Positions 35,533 to 43,932 of a DNA stretch of 64,000 nucleotides are shown in pieces. The position numbers were made by a program, and so were the translations under genes. Every line of letters starts with the position of its first letter. The first letter of the stretch is position 1. The DNA is from Pseudomonas atagonensis (GTDB lineage Bacteria > Pseudomonadota > Gammaproteobacteria > Pseudomonadales > Pseudomonadaceae), in assembly GCF_011369485.1 (NCBI RefSeq), contig NZ_VXCA01000004.1, positions 124,001-188,000 on the forward strand, given 5' to 3'. Below the pieces are notes generated by a model. That model did no database searches. It had not been told where the DNA came from and saw nothing but the letters and a program-made list of their open reading frames with translations.

Positions 35533-36852
35533 TCAAGCGTCGACGGTGTCGGCAGCCTTGTTGTGGACAGGGGAGTGCAGCTCGGCTTCGCGTTGCTCGG
35601 CATCGCGGTAGTCGAGGTATTTACGCTGGGTCGCAATGTGATCGGCGACGTGTTTGGCGTCGTGCCACACGCCCCAGATGAACGACGAACCGCGTCGCGA
35701 CTGCCACGGCAAACCGAGGAAATACACGCCCGGCTCGCTGGACACGCCGCGCTGATGCTGCGGCTTGCCCTTGTCATCGAACGCGCCGACCTTCAGCCAC
35801 GAGTAATCCACGGCGAACCCGGTCGCCCAGATGATCGACGTGATCCCGGCCTTGGCCAGATTCAGATCGGCCAGTGGATGCTTCACGCATTCCGGGTCGG
35901 GGTAGGTTTCGCGAGCCTCCGGTTCCTCCGGCAAGTCGAGGCCGTTGCGCTCGATATATGCGTCGGCGGCGTCGAGCAGGGCCAGGTAGTTTTCGTCACC
36001 GCGTTTGAGGTTATCGAGCAGATCCTGTTTGAACGTGACCACGCCGTTGTTGAACGATTCGGTAACGCCAACCAGCGTCATGCCGCGATGAGCCAAGCCA
36101 CGAAAATCAATGGTGCGACCGCCATGGGCACCGCTGACCGCGATGGTCACGTGCTCGCGGCCGGGTTTCATCGCCGCTTGATCCCACTCGCCGAGCACCC
36201 CCAGCCACCAGCAGAAATCCCGGTTGCGGTACGCGCGGGGCGGACGGTCATGGGCGCCGACCGAGAGGTAGACCTGCTTGCCGGAACGCTGCAGCTCATC
36301 GGCAATCTGCACGCCCGAGGAGCCGGCGCCGACCACCAGCACCGCGCCTTCCGGCAACTGCTGCGGATTGCGGTAATCGGCGGAGTGAATCTGCAGCAGG
36401 CGTTCGTCTTGCGGTGCAATCGCCGGGATCACCGGGCGCTGAAACGGCCCGGTCGCGGCGACTACACGGCTGGCCTCGATCACGCCTTCACTGGTTTCGA
36501 CGGTGAAGCCGGGACGGCCAACGTTACGCACGACGCTTTTGACGTCGACGCCGGTGCGGATCGGTGCGTTGAATTTTCTGGCATAGGCTTCGAAGTAATC
36601 GGCGACGCGCTCCTTATGAGCGAATCCATCGGGATCGACGTCGTCGAATTCCAGCCCCGGGAAGCGGTCGTGCCATGCCGGACCGTTGGCGACCAGCGAG
36701 TCCCAACGCCCGGTGCGCCAGCGCTCGGCAATGCGGCTGCGCTCCAGCACCAGGTGCGGCACGCCCAGTTTGCTCAGGTGTTCACTCATGGCCACGCCAG
36801 CCTGGCCGGCACCCACGACGAGCGTGTCTGTTTTTATTATTTCGGTGGTCAT
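35533..36852 (-). CDS. flavin-containing NAD(P)H monooxygenase
   Basis: A 439-residue class B-type flavin monooxygenase or related oxidoreductase. FAD motif VVGAGQAGVAMSEHL is at residues 12-26, a FATGY-like segment at TSIIWATGFAVDYSW, and a second Rossmann motif AVLVVGAGSSGVQIADEL near residue 170. It probably N- or C-hydroxylates the imported substrate. It is the first gene of the minus-strand unit monooxygenase, RidA, DUF1028, M20. The 200 bp upstream show no gene. Confidence 0.85.
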   Translation of the reverse strand: MTTEIIKTDTLVVGAGQAGVAMSEHLSKLGVPHLVLERSRIAERWRTGRWDSLVANGPAWHDRFPGLEFDDVDPDGFAHKERVADYFEAYARKFNAPIRTGVDVKSVVRNVGRPGFTVETSEGVIEASRVVAATGPFQRPVIPAIAPQDERLLQIHSADYRNPQQLPEGAVLVVGAGSSGVQIADELQRSGKQVYLSVGAHDRPPRAYRNRDFCWWLGVLGEWDQAAMKPGREHVTIAVSGAHGGRTIDFRGLAHRGMTLVGVTESFNNGVVTFKQDLLDNLKRGDENYLALLDAADAYIERNGLDLPEEPEARETYPDPECVKHPLADLNLAKAGITSIIWATGFAVDYSWLKVGAFDDKGKPQHQRGVSSEPGVYFLGLPWQSRRGSSFIWGVWHDAKHVADHIATQRKYLDYRDAEQREAELHSPVHNKAADTVDA

Positions 36853-37053
36853 CTCTACATCCTTCCTAGCAAGGCAATTGGATTCGGAGCGCGTTTTGGC
36901 TTGTCCGTTTTGCTTGAGGTCAGACTAGGGAGAGGGGGGGTATCGGTAAAATATTATTAAGCTGGGATGTGAAGATAAAATTCTGATGCAGAGCGCCAGA
37001 AGCCATATAAAACGGGGCTTTCAGGCGCCGAATAGTTGTGACGTGACGGTAAA

Positions 37054-37551
37054 TTATTGCCGCCCGTGAGCCGCTGCTGCCAGTTGCCCGGTATCGACGC
37101 GGACAAACACCGAATCGCCCATCGCCGTGAGCACATCACCGGCGTACACCTCACAGATCACCCGGGTTTTGCGCCCGACTTCACCCTCGACGGTTGCCCG
37201 CAGTGTCAGCGGCACACCCATCGGCGTCGGTTTGATGAATTTGATCCCGAGGTTGCCGGTAACGCAGTCGATGCGCGGCAGGGAGCCGGGTTCGCGTTGT
37301 TCGTTGCGGTAGTGATACGCCATGGCTGTCCAGTTGGAATGGCAGTCGACGAGCATGGCGATCAAGCCGCCATAGACCAGGTCCGGCCAGCCGCAATATT
37401 TGGCCTCAGGCAAATGCTCAGCGATCACGTGCACACCGTCCTCGTGCCAGTGGCTTTTGACGTGCAGCCCGTGCGGGTTGCGACCGCCGCAACCGTAGCA
37501 GACGCCTTCGGGGGCGGCGGTGTCTTGCAGCGAAGTAACGGGTTCGGACAT
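37054..37551 (-). CDS. PaaI-family hotdog thioesterase
   Basis: A 165-residue hotdog-fold protein. The core has YCGWPDLVYGGLIAMLVDC (the helix bearing the catalytic residue) and GNLGIKFIKPTPMGVPL. An extra N-terminal CYGCGGRNPHG motif places it in a subgroup of acyl-CoA thioesterases. Substrate unknown. AAGGATC lies before ATG 37551. Confidence 0.84.
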   Translation of the reverse strand: MSEPVTSLQDTAAPEGVCYGCGGRNPHGLHVKSHWHEDGVHVIAEHLPEAKYCGWPDLVYGGLIAMLVDCHSNWTAMAYHYRNEQREPGSLPRIDCVTGNLGIKFIKPTPMGVPLTLRATVEGEVGRKTRVICEVYAGDVLTAMGDSVFVRVDTGQLAAAAHGRQ

Positions 37552-37681
37552 GGCGAGATCCTTCTGAAAGAGTGAAAACGGTCAGCGCGATGGTAGCGCG
37601 CCTTGGCACGTCGGGCGACGGCTAGCCTTTTCGCTCGCCGGCTCTGTAACATGCGACGCCTTCACTTCACGAGCCTGGAAA

Positions 37682-38323
37682 ATGGATTCTCACTCGATTT
37701 TGACGTTCACCGTGGTTGCCGCGATTGCCATTGCCAGCCCGGGGCCGGCCACACTGATGGCGATCAACAACAGCCTGACCCACGGCCAACGCAGCGCGAT
37801 CTGGTCGTCGCTGGGCAACGCCAGTGGTCTGTTCTGCCTGTCGGCGGCAGCCATGTTGGGATTGGGCGCGCTGTTGGCCAGCTCCGAATGGCTGTTCAAC
37901 GCAGTGAAAATTCTCGGTGCCGGCTACCTGTTTTATCTGGGCATCCGTCAATTGTTGAAAAAAGGCCCGATGCTGCCGGACGGCCCGCAGAGCGACGTGG
38001 AAAAACACCAGCCCACGCGAATCAAGCTGTATAAATCGGCGTTTCTGACGGCGGTGACCAACCCCAAGGCGACGATGTTTTTCACCGCACTGTTCCCGCA
38101 ATTCATCGATCAGAGCGCGGCGCTGCTGCCGCAATTTTTCATCCTTACCTCGATTTTCATGGCGTTGTCGGTGTCGTCGTTGACCCTTTACGCCGCGCTC
38201 GCCTCGCGGGCCAAAGGCGTGCTTACCCGTCCGGCGCTGTCGCGCTGGGTCAGTCGGGTCGTGGGGACGACCTTCATCGGTTTCGGCGCGGCGATTCTGA
38301 CCATGCGCCGGCAAACGGCGTAA
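37682..38323 (+). CDS. LysE-family amino acid exporter
   Basis: A 213-residue inner-membrane protein with six hydrophobic segments and the family signature IASPGPATLMAINNSLTHG at residues 17-35. It exports a basic or hydrophobic amino acid or homoserine lactone; substrate unknown. Divergent from the thioesterase and convergent with the kinase gene, 16 bp apart. Confidence 0.87.
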   Translation: MDSHSILTFTVVAAIAIASPGPATLMAINNSLTHGQRSAIWSSLGNASGLFCLSAAAMLGLGALLASSEWLFNAVKILGAGYLFYLGIRQLLKKGPMLPDGPQSDVEKHQPTRIKLYKSAFLTAVTNPKATMFFTALFPQFIDQSAALLPQFFILTSIFMALSVSSLTLYAALASRAKGVLTRPALSRWVSRVVGTTFIGFGAAILTMRRQTA

Positions 38324-38338
38324 CGCTCAGGCGCTTGC

Positions 38339-39532
38339 TCAAACCCATTTGAACTGCGCGGGGAACCTGGCCACAAAACAGGTTCCCGATTCCGCGCTGG
38401 AGGTGACACTCAACGTTCCGTTGTGTGCCGTCACCACTTGCGAGGCGATGTACAGCCCCAGCCCCAGACCTTCACAGCGCTGTCCGGCCTCGGCTCGGGA
38501 GAACGGTTCGAACAGTAACGGCATCAATTGCGGCGGAATCGGCGTGCCCTGATTGGTCACCGACAAAACGATTTCGTTGTTCTCCGACCAGGCGTTGAAG
38601 AGGATCGGCGCCGTGCTCGCCCCGTGAATCACCGCATTGCCCAGTAGATTGGAGAGCAACTGGCTGATCCGCAACGGGTCGCAATGCACGCCCCCCGGCA
38701 CCTGCAGCGAATCAATGATTACCGCGCGCGGATGCGAAGCCCTGATTTCTTCCAGCGTGGTCTGCAGCGTGTGTTGCAGGTCATCCACTTGCGTTCGCTG
38801 CACCGGAATGCCCGATCCCAGACGTCCCCGGGCAAAGTCCAGAATGTTCTCGATCAGCACGCCCATGCGCACCGAACTGCTGCGAATGGCCGACAGCAGA
38901 TTGAGCGAGCGCTTTTCTTCGGTTCTGCTCTCCAGCAGATCGGTGCTCATGCGAATCGCGCTCAGCGGTGTGCGCAGGTCATGTCCCAGCACCGCGATGA
39001 ACTGCTCACGCAACCGGCCCAGTTCAGTGGCGTCCTTGAGTTCGAGCTGGGTGGCCTGAAGGTGACTCTGGGTGTCCAGGCTCATGGCAATCAGTTGGGC
39101 AAACAGCGTGAGGGTTTTGGCGATGGCCGGTTCGTCGAGATTGGCCGGCACCGAGTCGATGGCGCAGAGCGTGCCGAAAAAATCGCCATTGGCTCTGACG
39201 ATCGGAATGGAGATGTAACTCTCCAGCCCATAGGTTTTGGGCGTGTGATGGGACGAAAAGATCGGGTGCGCGCTGGCGTGGCCGAAAATCACCGGCTGCT
39301 GATGCTGGCGGATCTCATGGCAAATTGTCGATTCGAGGACGAGCTCACCACCGGGCTGGAGGCCAAAATCGATGGAGTCGTCGACGGCGCAGGCCACCCA
39401 GTTTTTTTCGGTCACCCTGGCGACTGCCGCAAAGCGCATGCCCGTGAGGTGTTTGACCATGCTCAGAATCACGGGCACCGCGTCGATATTGCGGATGGCT
39501 TCGAGGTCGGCTGAAAACGCTGAGTGGGTCAT
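38339..39532 (-). CDS. GAF-domain sensor histidine kinase (orphan)
   Basis: A 397-residue soluble sensor kinase: GAF domain at about residues 20-150, then a HisKA box VLGHDLRTPLSAI with His184, and a HATPase_c domain with N-box LLGNAVIHG, and G-boxes GLGLGLYIASQVV. No response regulator gene is nearby, so its partner is encoded elsewhere. No membrane segment is seen, consistent with cytoplasmic sensing. Confidence 0.86.
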   Translation of the reverse strand: MTHSAFSADLEAIRNIDAVPVILSMVKHLTGMRFAAVARVTEKNWVACAVDDSIDFGLQPGGELVLESTICHEIRQHQQPVIFGHASAHPIFSSHHTPKTYGLESYISIPIVRANGDFFGTLCAIDSVPANLDEPAIAKTLTLFAQLIAMSLDTQSHLQATQLELKDATELGRLREQFIAVLGHDLRTPLSAIRMSTDLLESRTEEKRSLNLLSAIRSSSVRMGVLIENILDFARGRLGSGIPVQRTQVDDLQHTLQTTLEEIRASHPRAVIIDSLQVPGGVHCDPLRISQLLSNLLGNAVIHGASTAPILFNAWSENNEIVLSVTNQGTPIPPQLMPLLFEPFSRAEAGQRCEGLGLGLYIASQVVTAHNGTLSVTSSAESGTCFVARFPAQFKWV

Positions 39533-39635
39533 GTCGGGTGCTTTGTGGTGATTTTGCTCAGAGAGTAGCGTTTATCGAAAGCGCTGACTAATAGATTGCC
39601 CCCCACGCAACCAACGCCTTTTTGGCGCCGGAATT

Positions 39636-40475
39636 TCACTGCAGATCTTGCGCCGAATGGCGCTCGGCCACCTGACTCGCTTCATCGCCCCACGTACGGT
39701 TGACCCGCAGTCCACGGATCACTGCAGGCCGTTGCGCGATGGCCTCGGCCCAGCGTTGCACGTGGGTGTATTCGTGGGCCGCGAGAAACTCGGCCGCCGA
39801 GTAAACGGTGTTGCGCACCAGTTGGCCGTACCACGACCAGACAGCGATGTCGGCGATGGTGTAGCTGTCGCCCGCCAACCAGGTGCTTTCGCCGAGGCGT
39901 CGGTCGAGCACGTCGAGCTGACGCTTGGTTTCCATGGTGAACCGGTTGATCGGGTATTCGAGCTTCTCCGGCGCGTACGCATAAAAATGCCCGAAGCCGC
40001 CGCCCAGGTAGGGCGCCGCGCCCATCTGCCAGAACAGCCAGTTGAGGGTTTCGGTGCGTCCGGCAGGATCGGAAGGCAAAAAAGCGCCGAACTTCTGCGC
40101 GAGGTACAGCAGAATCGAACCGGATTCGAATACCCGAATCGGCGGTTGCACGCTGCGATCCAGCAGCGCCGGAATCTTCGAATTCGGATTGATCTCGACG
40201 AAGCCGCTGGAGAACTGATCGCCCTCGTTGATGCGAATCAGCCACGCATCGTACTCGGCATCGCTGTGCCCGAGCGCCAGCAACTCCTCAAGCAGAATCG
40301 TCACTTTCACGCCGTTGGGCGTGGCCAGCGAATACAGCTGCAGCGGCTGTTTGCCCACCGGCAGCGCCTTGTCGTGCGTCGGCCCGGCAATCGGGCGGTT
40401 GATGTTGGCGAACTGGCCGCCGGACGGCGCAGTGTTTTTCCAGACCTTGGGCGGAACGTAGGGCGCTTTGCTCAT
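39636..40475 (-). CDS. yghU: glutathione-dependent disulfide-bond oxidoreductase YghU
   Basis: A 279-residue GST-fold Nu-class enzyme that reduces disulfides with glutathione. The unusual N-terminal extension (PPKVWKNTAPSGGQFANINRPIAG) and the THDKALPVGKQPLQLYS segment are diagnostic of YghU/YfcG. The second domain (YTIADIAVWSWYGQ) is intact. Stands alone. Confidence 0.9.
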   Translation of the reverse strand: MSKAPYVPPKVWKNTAPSGGQFANINRPIAGPTHDKALPVGKQPLQLYSLATPNGVKVTILLEELLALGHSDAEYDAWLIRINEGDQFSSGFVEINPNSKIPALLDRSVQPPIRVFESGSILLYLAQKFGAFLPSDPAGRTETLNWLFWQMGAAPYLGGGFGHFYAYAPEKLEYPINRFTMETKRQLDVLDRRLGESTWLAGDSYTIADIAVWSWYGQLVRNTVYSAAEFLAAHEYTHVQRWAEAIAQRPAVIRGLRVNRTWGDEASQVAERHSAQDLQ

Positions 40476-40677
40476 GAAACAAACCTCATCGTTTGAAGGC
40501 GCAGAGTGTTGAGTCTGCTTGAGTGACCGCGAAGTCGACCGGTCAGGTACGGGGGATTGACTGCTGGCCAGCGTACCCGGCGGAAGGTGTCGCGGGCAAT
40601 TACGCGCCGCACGATGGGCAATGTTCTGGCGCTGGAAGCACTATGGCGATTGAGTGCCGCCAGCGCCAACGCTGCAT

Positions 40678-41496
40678 TCAGCGAGCGAGAAACGCCAACA
40701 GATCTTCATTCAAGGCTTGGGCGTGGGTCACCGCAAAACCGTGGGGTGCGCCGGCGTAGACTTTCAGTTCTGCGTTCTTGATCAGCGCCGCTGCCTGTTT
40801 GCCGGTGGTTTCGAACGGCACGATCTGGTCGCCATCGCCGTGGATCACCAGCGTTGGCACATCGATTTTTGCCATGTCCGGGCGGAAGTCGGTTTGCGAG
40901 AACGCGGTGACGCAATCGACGGTGCCTTTGAGCGAGGCCAGCAGCGCTACGTTGAGGGTTTGTGTGAGCACGCCGTCCGAGACTGTCTGGCCCTGATTGG
41001 TGCCGTAGAACGGCGCGGCGAAATCGGCGATGAATTGCGCGCGATCCTTGAGCAGCCCGGCCTTGATGCCGTCGAACACCGACGTGTCGACGCCTTGCGG
41101 ATAGTCGGCTTTCTTGCCGAACAGCGGCGTTACCGCGCCCAGCAATACCAGGCCGGCGACGCGTTCGCTGCCGTGCCGGGCGATGTAGCGGCTGACGTCG
41201 CCGCCGCCCATGGAAAAGCCCACCAGCGTCACGTCACGCAAGTCCAGATGATTGATCAGTTGCGCGATGTCGTCGGCGAACGTGTCGTAGTCGTAGCCGG
41301 TCCACGGTTGATCGGAGCGGCCAAAACCGCGGCGGTCGAAGGCAATGGTGCGGTAGCCGCGGCTGCTCAGGTATTCCATCTGGTATTCCCACATGTCGGC
41401 ATCGAGCGGCCAGCCGTGGCTGAACAGCACTGGTTTGCCGCTACCCCAGTCCTTGTAATAAATTTCTGTGCCGTCTTGGGTGGTGAACGTGCTCAT
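40678..41496 (-). CDS. alpha/beta-hydrolase arylesterase / perhydrolase
   Basis: A 272-residue serine hydrolase very similar by eye to the P. fluorescens arylesterase (PFE). Catalytic triad: Ser95 in GFSMGG, Asp223 in HGDGDQIVP and His252 in APHGFAVTH. It hydrolyses aryl esters and small lactones, and members also make peracids from carboxylates plus hydrogen peroxide. It is divergent from an HxlR regulator gene, which probably controls it. Confidence 0.9.
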   Translation of the reverse strand: MSTFTTQDGTEIYYKDWGSGKPVLFSHGWPLDADMWEYQMEYLSSRGYRTIAFDRRGFGRSDQPWTGYDYDTFADDIAQLINHLDLRDVTLVGFSMGGGDVSRYIARHGSERVAGLVLLGAVTPLFGKKADYPQGVDTSVFDGIKAGLLKDRAQFIADFAAPFYGTNQGQTVSDGVLTQTLNVALLASLKGTVDCVTAFSQTDFRPDMAKIDVPTLVIHGDGDQIVPFETTGKQAAALIKNAELKVYAGAPHGFAVTHAQALNEDLLAFLAR

Positions 41497-41659
41497 GCAA
41501 ACTCCTTGCGTCGGTGGTGGCCGAATTGGCTGCGTCCACTATCTGCGCAATGTGCACGGGCCACTTGTACGCAAGTGCTGGGTCACCCGCGTCGGGCAGA
41601 GTTGTATGATGCAACCCTGAGCCGCAAGGCCGATCACCGATTTGAAGGAGTACGTTGAA

Positions 41660-42109
41660 GTGAAGCGCAAAAGCCTGCAGGGCGCGGCGTGCCCGGTTGC
41701 CCGGACACTGGATCTGATCGGCGACTGGTGGTCGTTGCTGATCATTCGCGATGCGCTGGACGGAATTCGGCGTTTCAGCGATTTCCAGAAGAACCTCGAC
41801 ATCGCCAAAAACATGCTCAGCGCCCGCCTCAAGGCACTGGTGGAGCAGGGCATCCTGCAAACGGTGCCCGCCGCTGACGGCGGGGCTTACAAGGAATACG
41901 TGCTGACGGAGCGCGGCAAAGCCCTGCAGACGGTGATCGTTGCTCTGTCGCAATGGGGCGGTGAGTTCATGTACGCGCCGGGCGAGCCGGGCTCGGTGAT
42001 GGTCGACGCGAAGCATCGCCAGCCGATTCGCAAACTGCAGTTGATGTCCGAGGACGGGCGCACGCTCGGGCCAGGGGAGGTCGCGACGAGATTGGCAGTT
42101 GAACACTGA
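41660..42109 (+). CDS. HxlR-family transcriptional regulator
   Basis: A 149-residue winged-helix regulator of the HxlR group. Residues near the start read CPVARTLDLIGDWWSLLIIRD (the Cys-containing effector region of the family) and IAKNMLSARLKALVEQGI marks the DNA-binding helix. GTG 41660 is chosen because AAGGAG lies 10 bases upstream. Divergent from the esterase gene. Confidence 0.84.
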   Translation: MKRKSLQGAACPVARTLDLIGDWWSLLIIRDALDGIRRFSDFQKNLDIAKNMLSARLKALVEQGILQTVPAADGGAYKEYVLTERGKALQTVIVALSQWGGEFMYAPGEPGSVMVDAKHRQPIRKLQLMSEDGRTLGPGEVATRLAVEH

Positions 42110-42129
42110 CGGGCGGTTACAACATTAGT

Positions 42130-42179
42130 TTGACGTCAAAATGATGGCCATCTAATATCGCGCCACTATTTTGATGTCA
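42130..42179 (+). promoter_or_regulatory. sigma-70 promoter and dyad upstream of cdiBA
   Basis: TTGACG (42130-42135), 17 bases, TAATAT (42153-42158) is a near-ideal promoter 44 bases before the cdiB start. The -35 box lies inside the palindrome TTTGACGTCAAA (42129-42140), and a larger inverted repeat TGACGTCAAAAT (42131-42142) and ATTTTGATGTCA (42168-42179, 11 of 12 matching) flanks the -10 region and the presumed transcription start. Confidence 0.68.
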
Positions 42180-42201
42180 CTTCCGTCTCGAGGGATCGAA
42201 C

Positions 42202-43908
42202 ATGTACCCACCCGCCCTCGTGGCGAGGTTGTGCGTAGCTTTGCTGTGCCTTTCTCCGCTTCAGATTGCCTCCGCTGCTCCCACCCCCGGTGAAACCGAC
42301 CTGATCCGCGACCGCCAGAATCGCCTGCTCGAAGAGCAGCAGCGACGTCTCGAAGAACTCAAGGATTTGCCCGGCAAAGCCGCCACGCCGGCGCAACCGA
42401 CGGCTCCCGCCGATAGCCGCTGTTTCCCGATCAAGGACATCGAGCTCAAGGGCGCCGACAGCCTGTCCGAACATGAAAAATCGCGCCTGCTCAAGCCTTA
42501 CATCGGTGAATGCCTTGGCGTGCCGCAGCTCAATGAACTGCTGAAAGTCATCACCGATCACTACATTGAAAAAGGTCTGGTCACCAGTCGCGCCTACTTG
42601 CCGCAACAGGATTTGTCTGGCGGCCACCTGAAAGTGTTGGTGGTCGAAGGCAAGCTCGAAGGCATGAAAGGCGCGGAAAACAGTCAGCTCTCGGAGCGCG
42701 AGCTGGCCATGACGTTCCCTGGGAAGAGCGGTGAACTGGTCAACCTGCGCGAGATCGAGCAGATGGTCGATCAGCTCAATCGCTTGCCGTCCAATCAGGC
42801 GAAAATGGAGCTGGCGCCGGGCAAGAACGTCGGTGGCAGCGAAGTGCTGGTCACCAACACGCCACAAAAACCATGGCGTGTCGGGTTGTCGCGCAATAAC
42901 GACGGCCAACGCAGTACCGGCGAACAGCAGTGGGGCACCACCTTCGATTGGGACAGCCCGCTGGGTCTGGCCGATCAGTTGAGTCTGCGTGGCGGTCACG
43001 ACGCGATGACCGATCACCAGCACACTTCCAACAACGCCATGCTCAGCTACAACGTGCCGTGGGGCTGGTGGAACTTCAACTACACCTACAGCCAGAGCGA
43101 GTACCGCTCGCAAATCGCCGCCAACCTCTACAACTTCAAGCAGACCGGCGACAGCGAAAACCATCAGTTTCGCGCCGAACGCGTGATCCACCGCGATTCG
43201 GTCAGCAAGACGTCTCTCAGCGCTGGTCTGTCGTATCTGCGCACCAACAACTTCATCGAAGACAGCAAGCTCAAGCTGAGCAGCAACCGCATCAGCGAAG
43301 CGCAGTTCGGCTTCAACCACGGTCGTCGCATCGGCAGTGCCTTCGTCAACTTCGACGCCGGCATGCAGCAAGGCATCGGCGCGTTTGATGCGCAAGGCAG
43401 TCACGATCCGGGACCAGGCGAGCCCGATGCCCGCTACCGCAAATACACCGCGACCCTGAGCTACTTGCAGCCGTTCAAACTCTGGGGCGAGTCATTCAGC
43501 TTCAGCAGCCTGATGACCGGCCAGCACAGTGAGGACGTGCTGTTCAGTTCGCAGCGCACCAGCCTCGGCGGCTCGTCGTCGATCCGTGGCTACAAGGATC
43601 AGTCACTGGCGGGCGACAGCGGCGGTTACTGGCGTAACGATCTGCGCTGGAGCCGATCGATCAATGTCGAGTGGCTGCGTCCGGTGTTCAGCGAATACGG
43701 CACCAGCCTCGGCTATGACCAGGGCGTGATCCAGAACGGTCGCTACAACGGTGAACAGCACGGCCGCATGTCGAGCAATTCGCTGGACCTGTTCGCCCGT
43801 GGCCAGCACGTCTCCGCCGGCGTGACCTTCGCGCATTCGCTGGAACGACCGGATGCGCTCACCGAGCGCGAAGCACCGATTTATTTCCGCCTGGAATTCT
43901 TCCTCTAA
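42202..43908 (+). CDS. cdiB: two-partner secretion outer-membrane transporter CdiB
   Basis: A 568-residue outer-membrane beta-barrel that exports CdiA from the periplasm to the cell surface. Signal peptide (LCVALLCLSPLQIASA, residues 10-25), N-terminal helix segment, POTRA domain from about residue 72 (CFPIKDIELKGADSLSEHEK) with paired cysteines, then barrel strands and the conserved L6 motif SSIRGYKDQS. The C-terminus YFRLEFFL ends in aromatic/hydrophobic residues as expected for a barrel. It is 24 bp before cdiA. Confidence 0.94.
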   Translation: MYPPALVARLCVALLCLSPLQIASAAPTPGETDLIRDRQNRLLEEQQRRLEELKDLPGKAATPAQPTAPADSRCFPIKDIELKGADSLSEHEKSRLLKPYIGECLGVPQLNELLKVITDHYIEKGLVTSRAYLPQQDLSGGHLKVLVVEGKLEGMKGAENSQLSERELAMTFPGKSGELVNLREIEQMVDQLNRLPSNQAKMELAPGKNVGGSEVLVTNTPQKPWRVGLSRNNDGQRSTGEQQWGTTFDWDSPLGLADQLSLRGGHDAMTDHQHTSNNAMLSYNVPWGWWNFNYTYSQSEYRSQIAANLYNFKQTGDSENHQFRAERVIHRDSVSKTSLSAGLSYLRTNNFIEDSKLKLSSNRISEAQFGFNHGRRIGSAFVNFDAGMQQGIGAFDAQGSHDPGPGEPDARYRKYTATLSYLQPFKLWGESFSFSSLMTGQHSEDVLFSSQRTSLGGSSSIRGYKDQSLAGDSGGYWRNDLRWSRSINVEWLRPVFSEYGTSLGYDQGVIQNGRYNGEQHGRMSSNSLDLFARGQHVSAGVTFAHSLERPDALTEREAPIYFRLEFFL

Positions 43909-43932
43909 AACTGCCTGCCCCGAGATTCTGAA

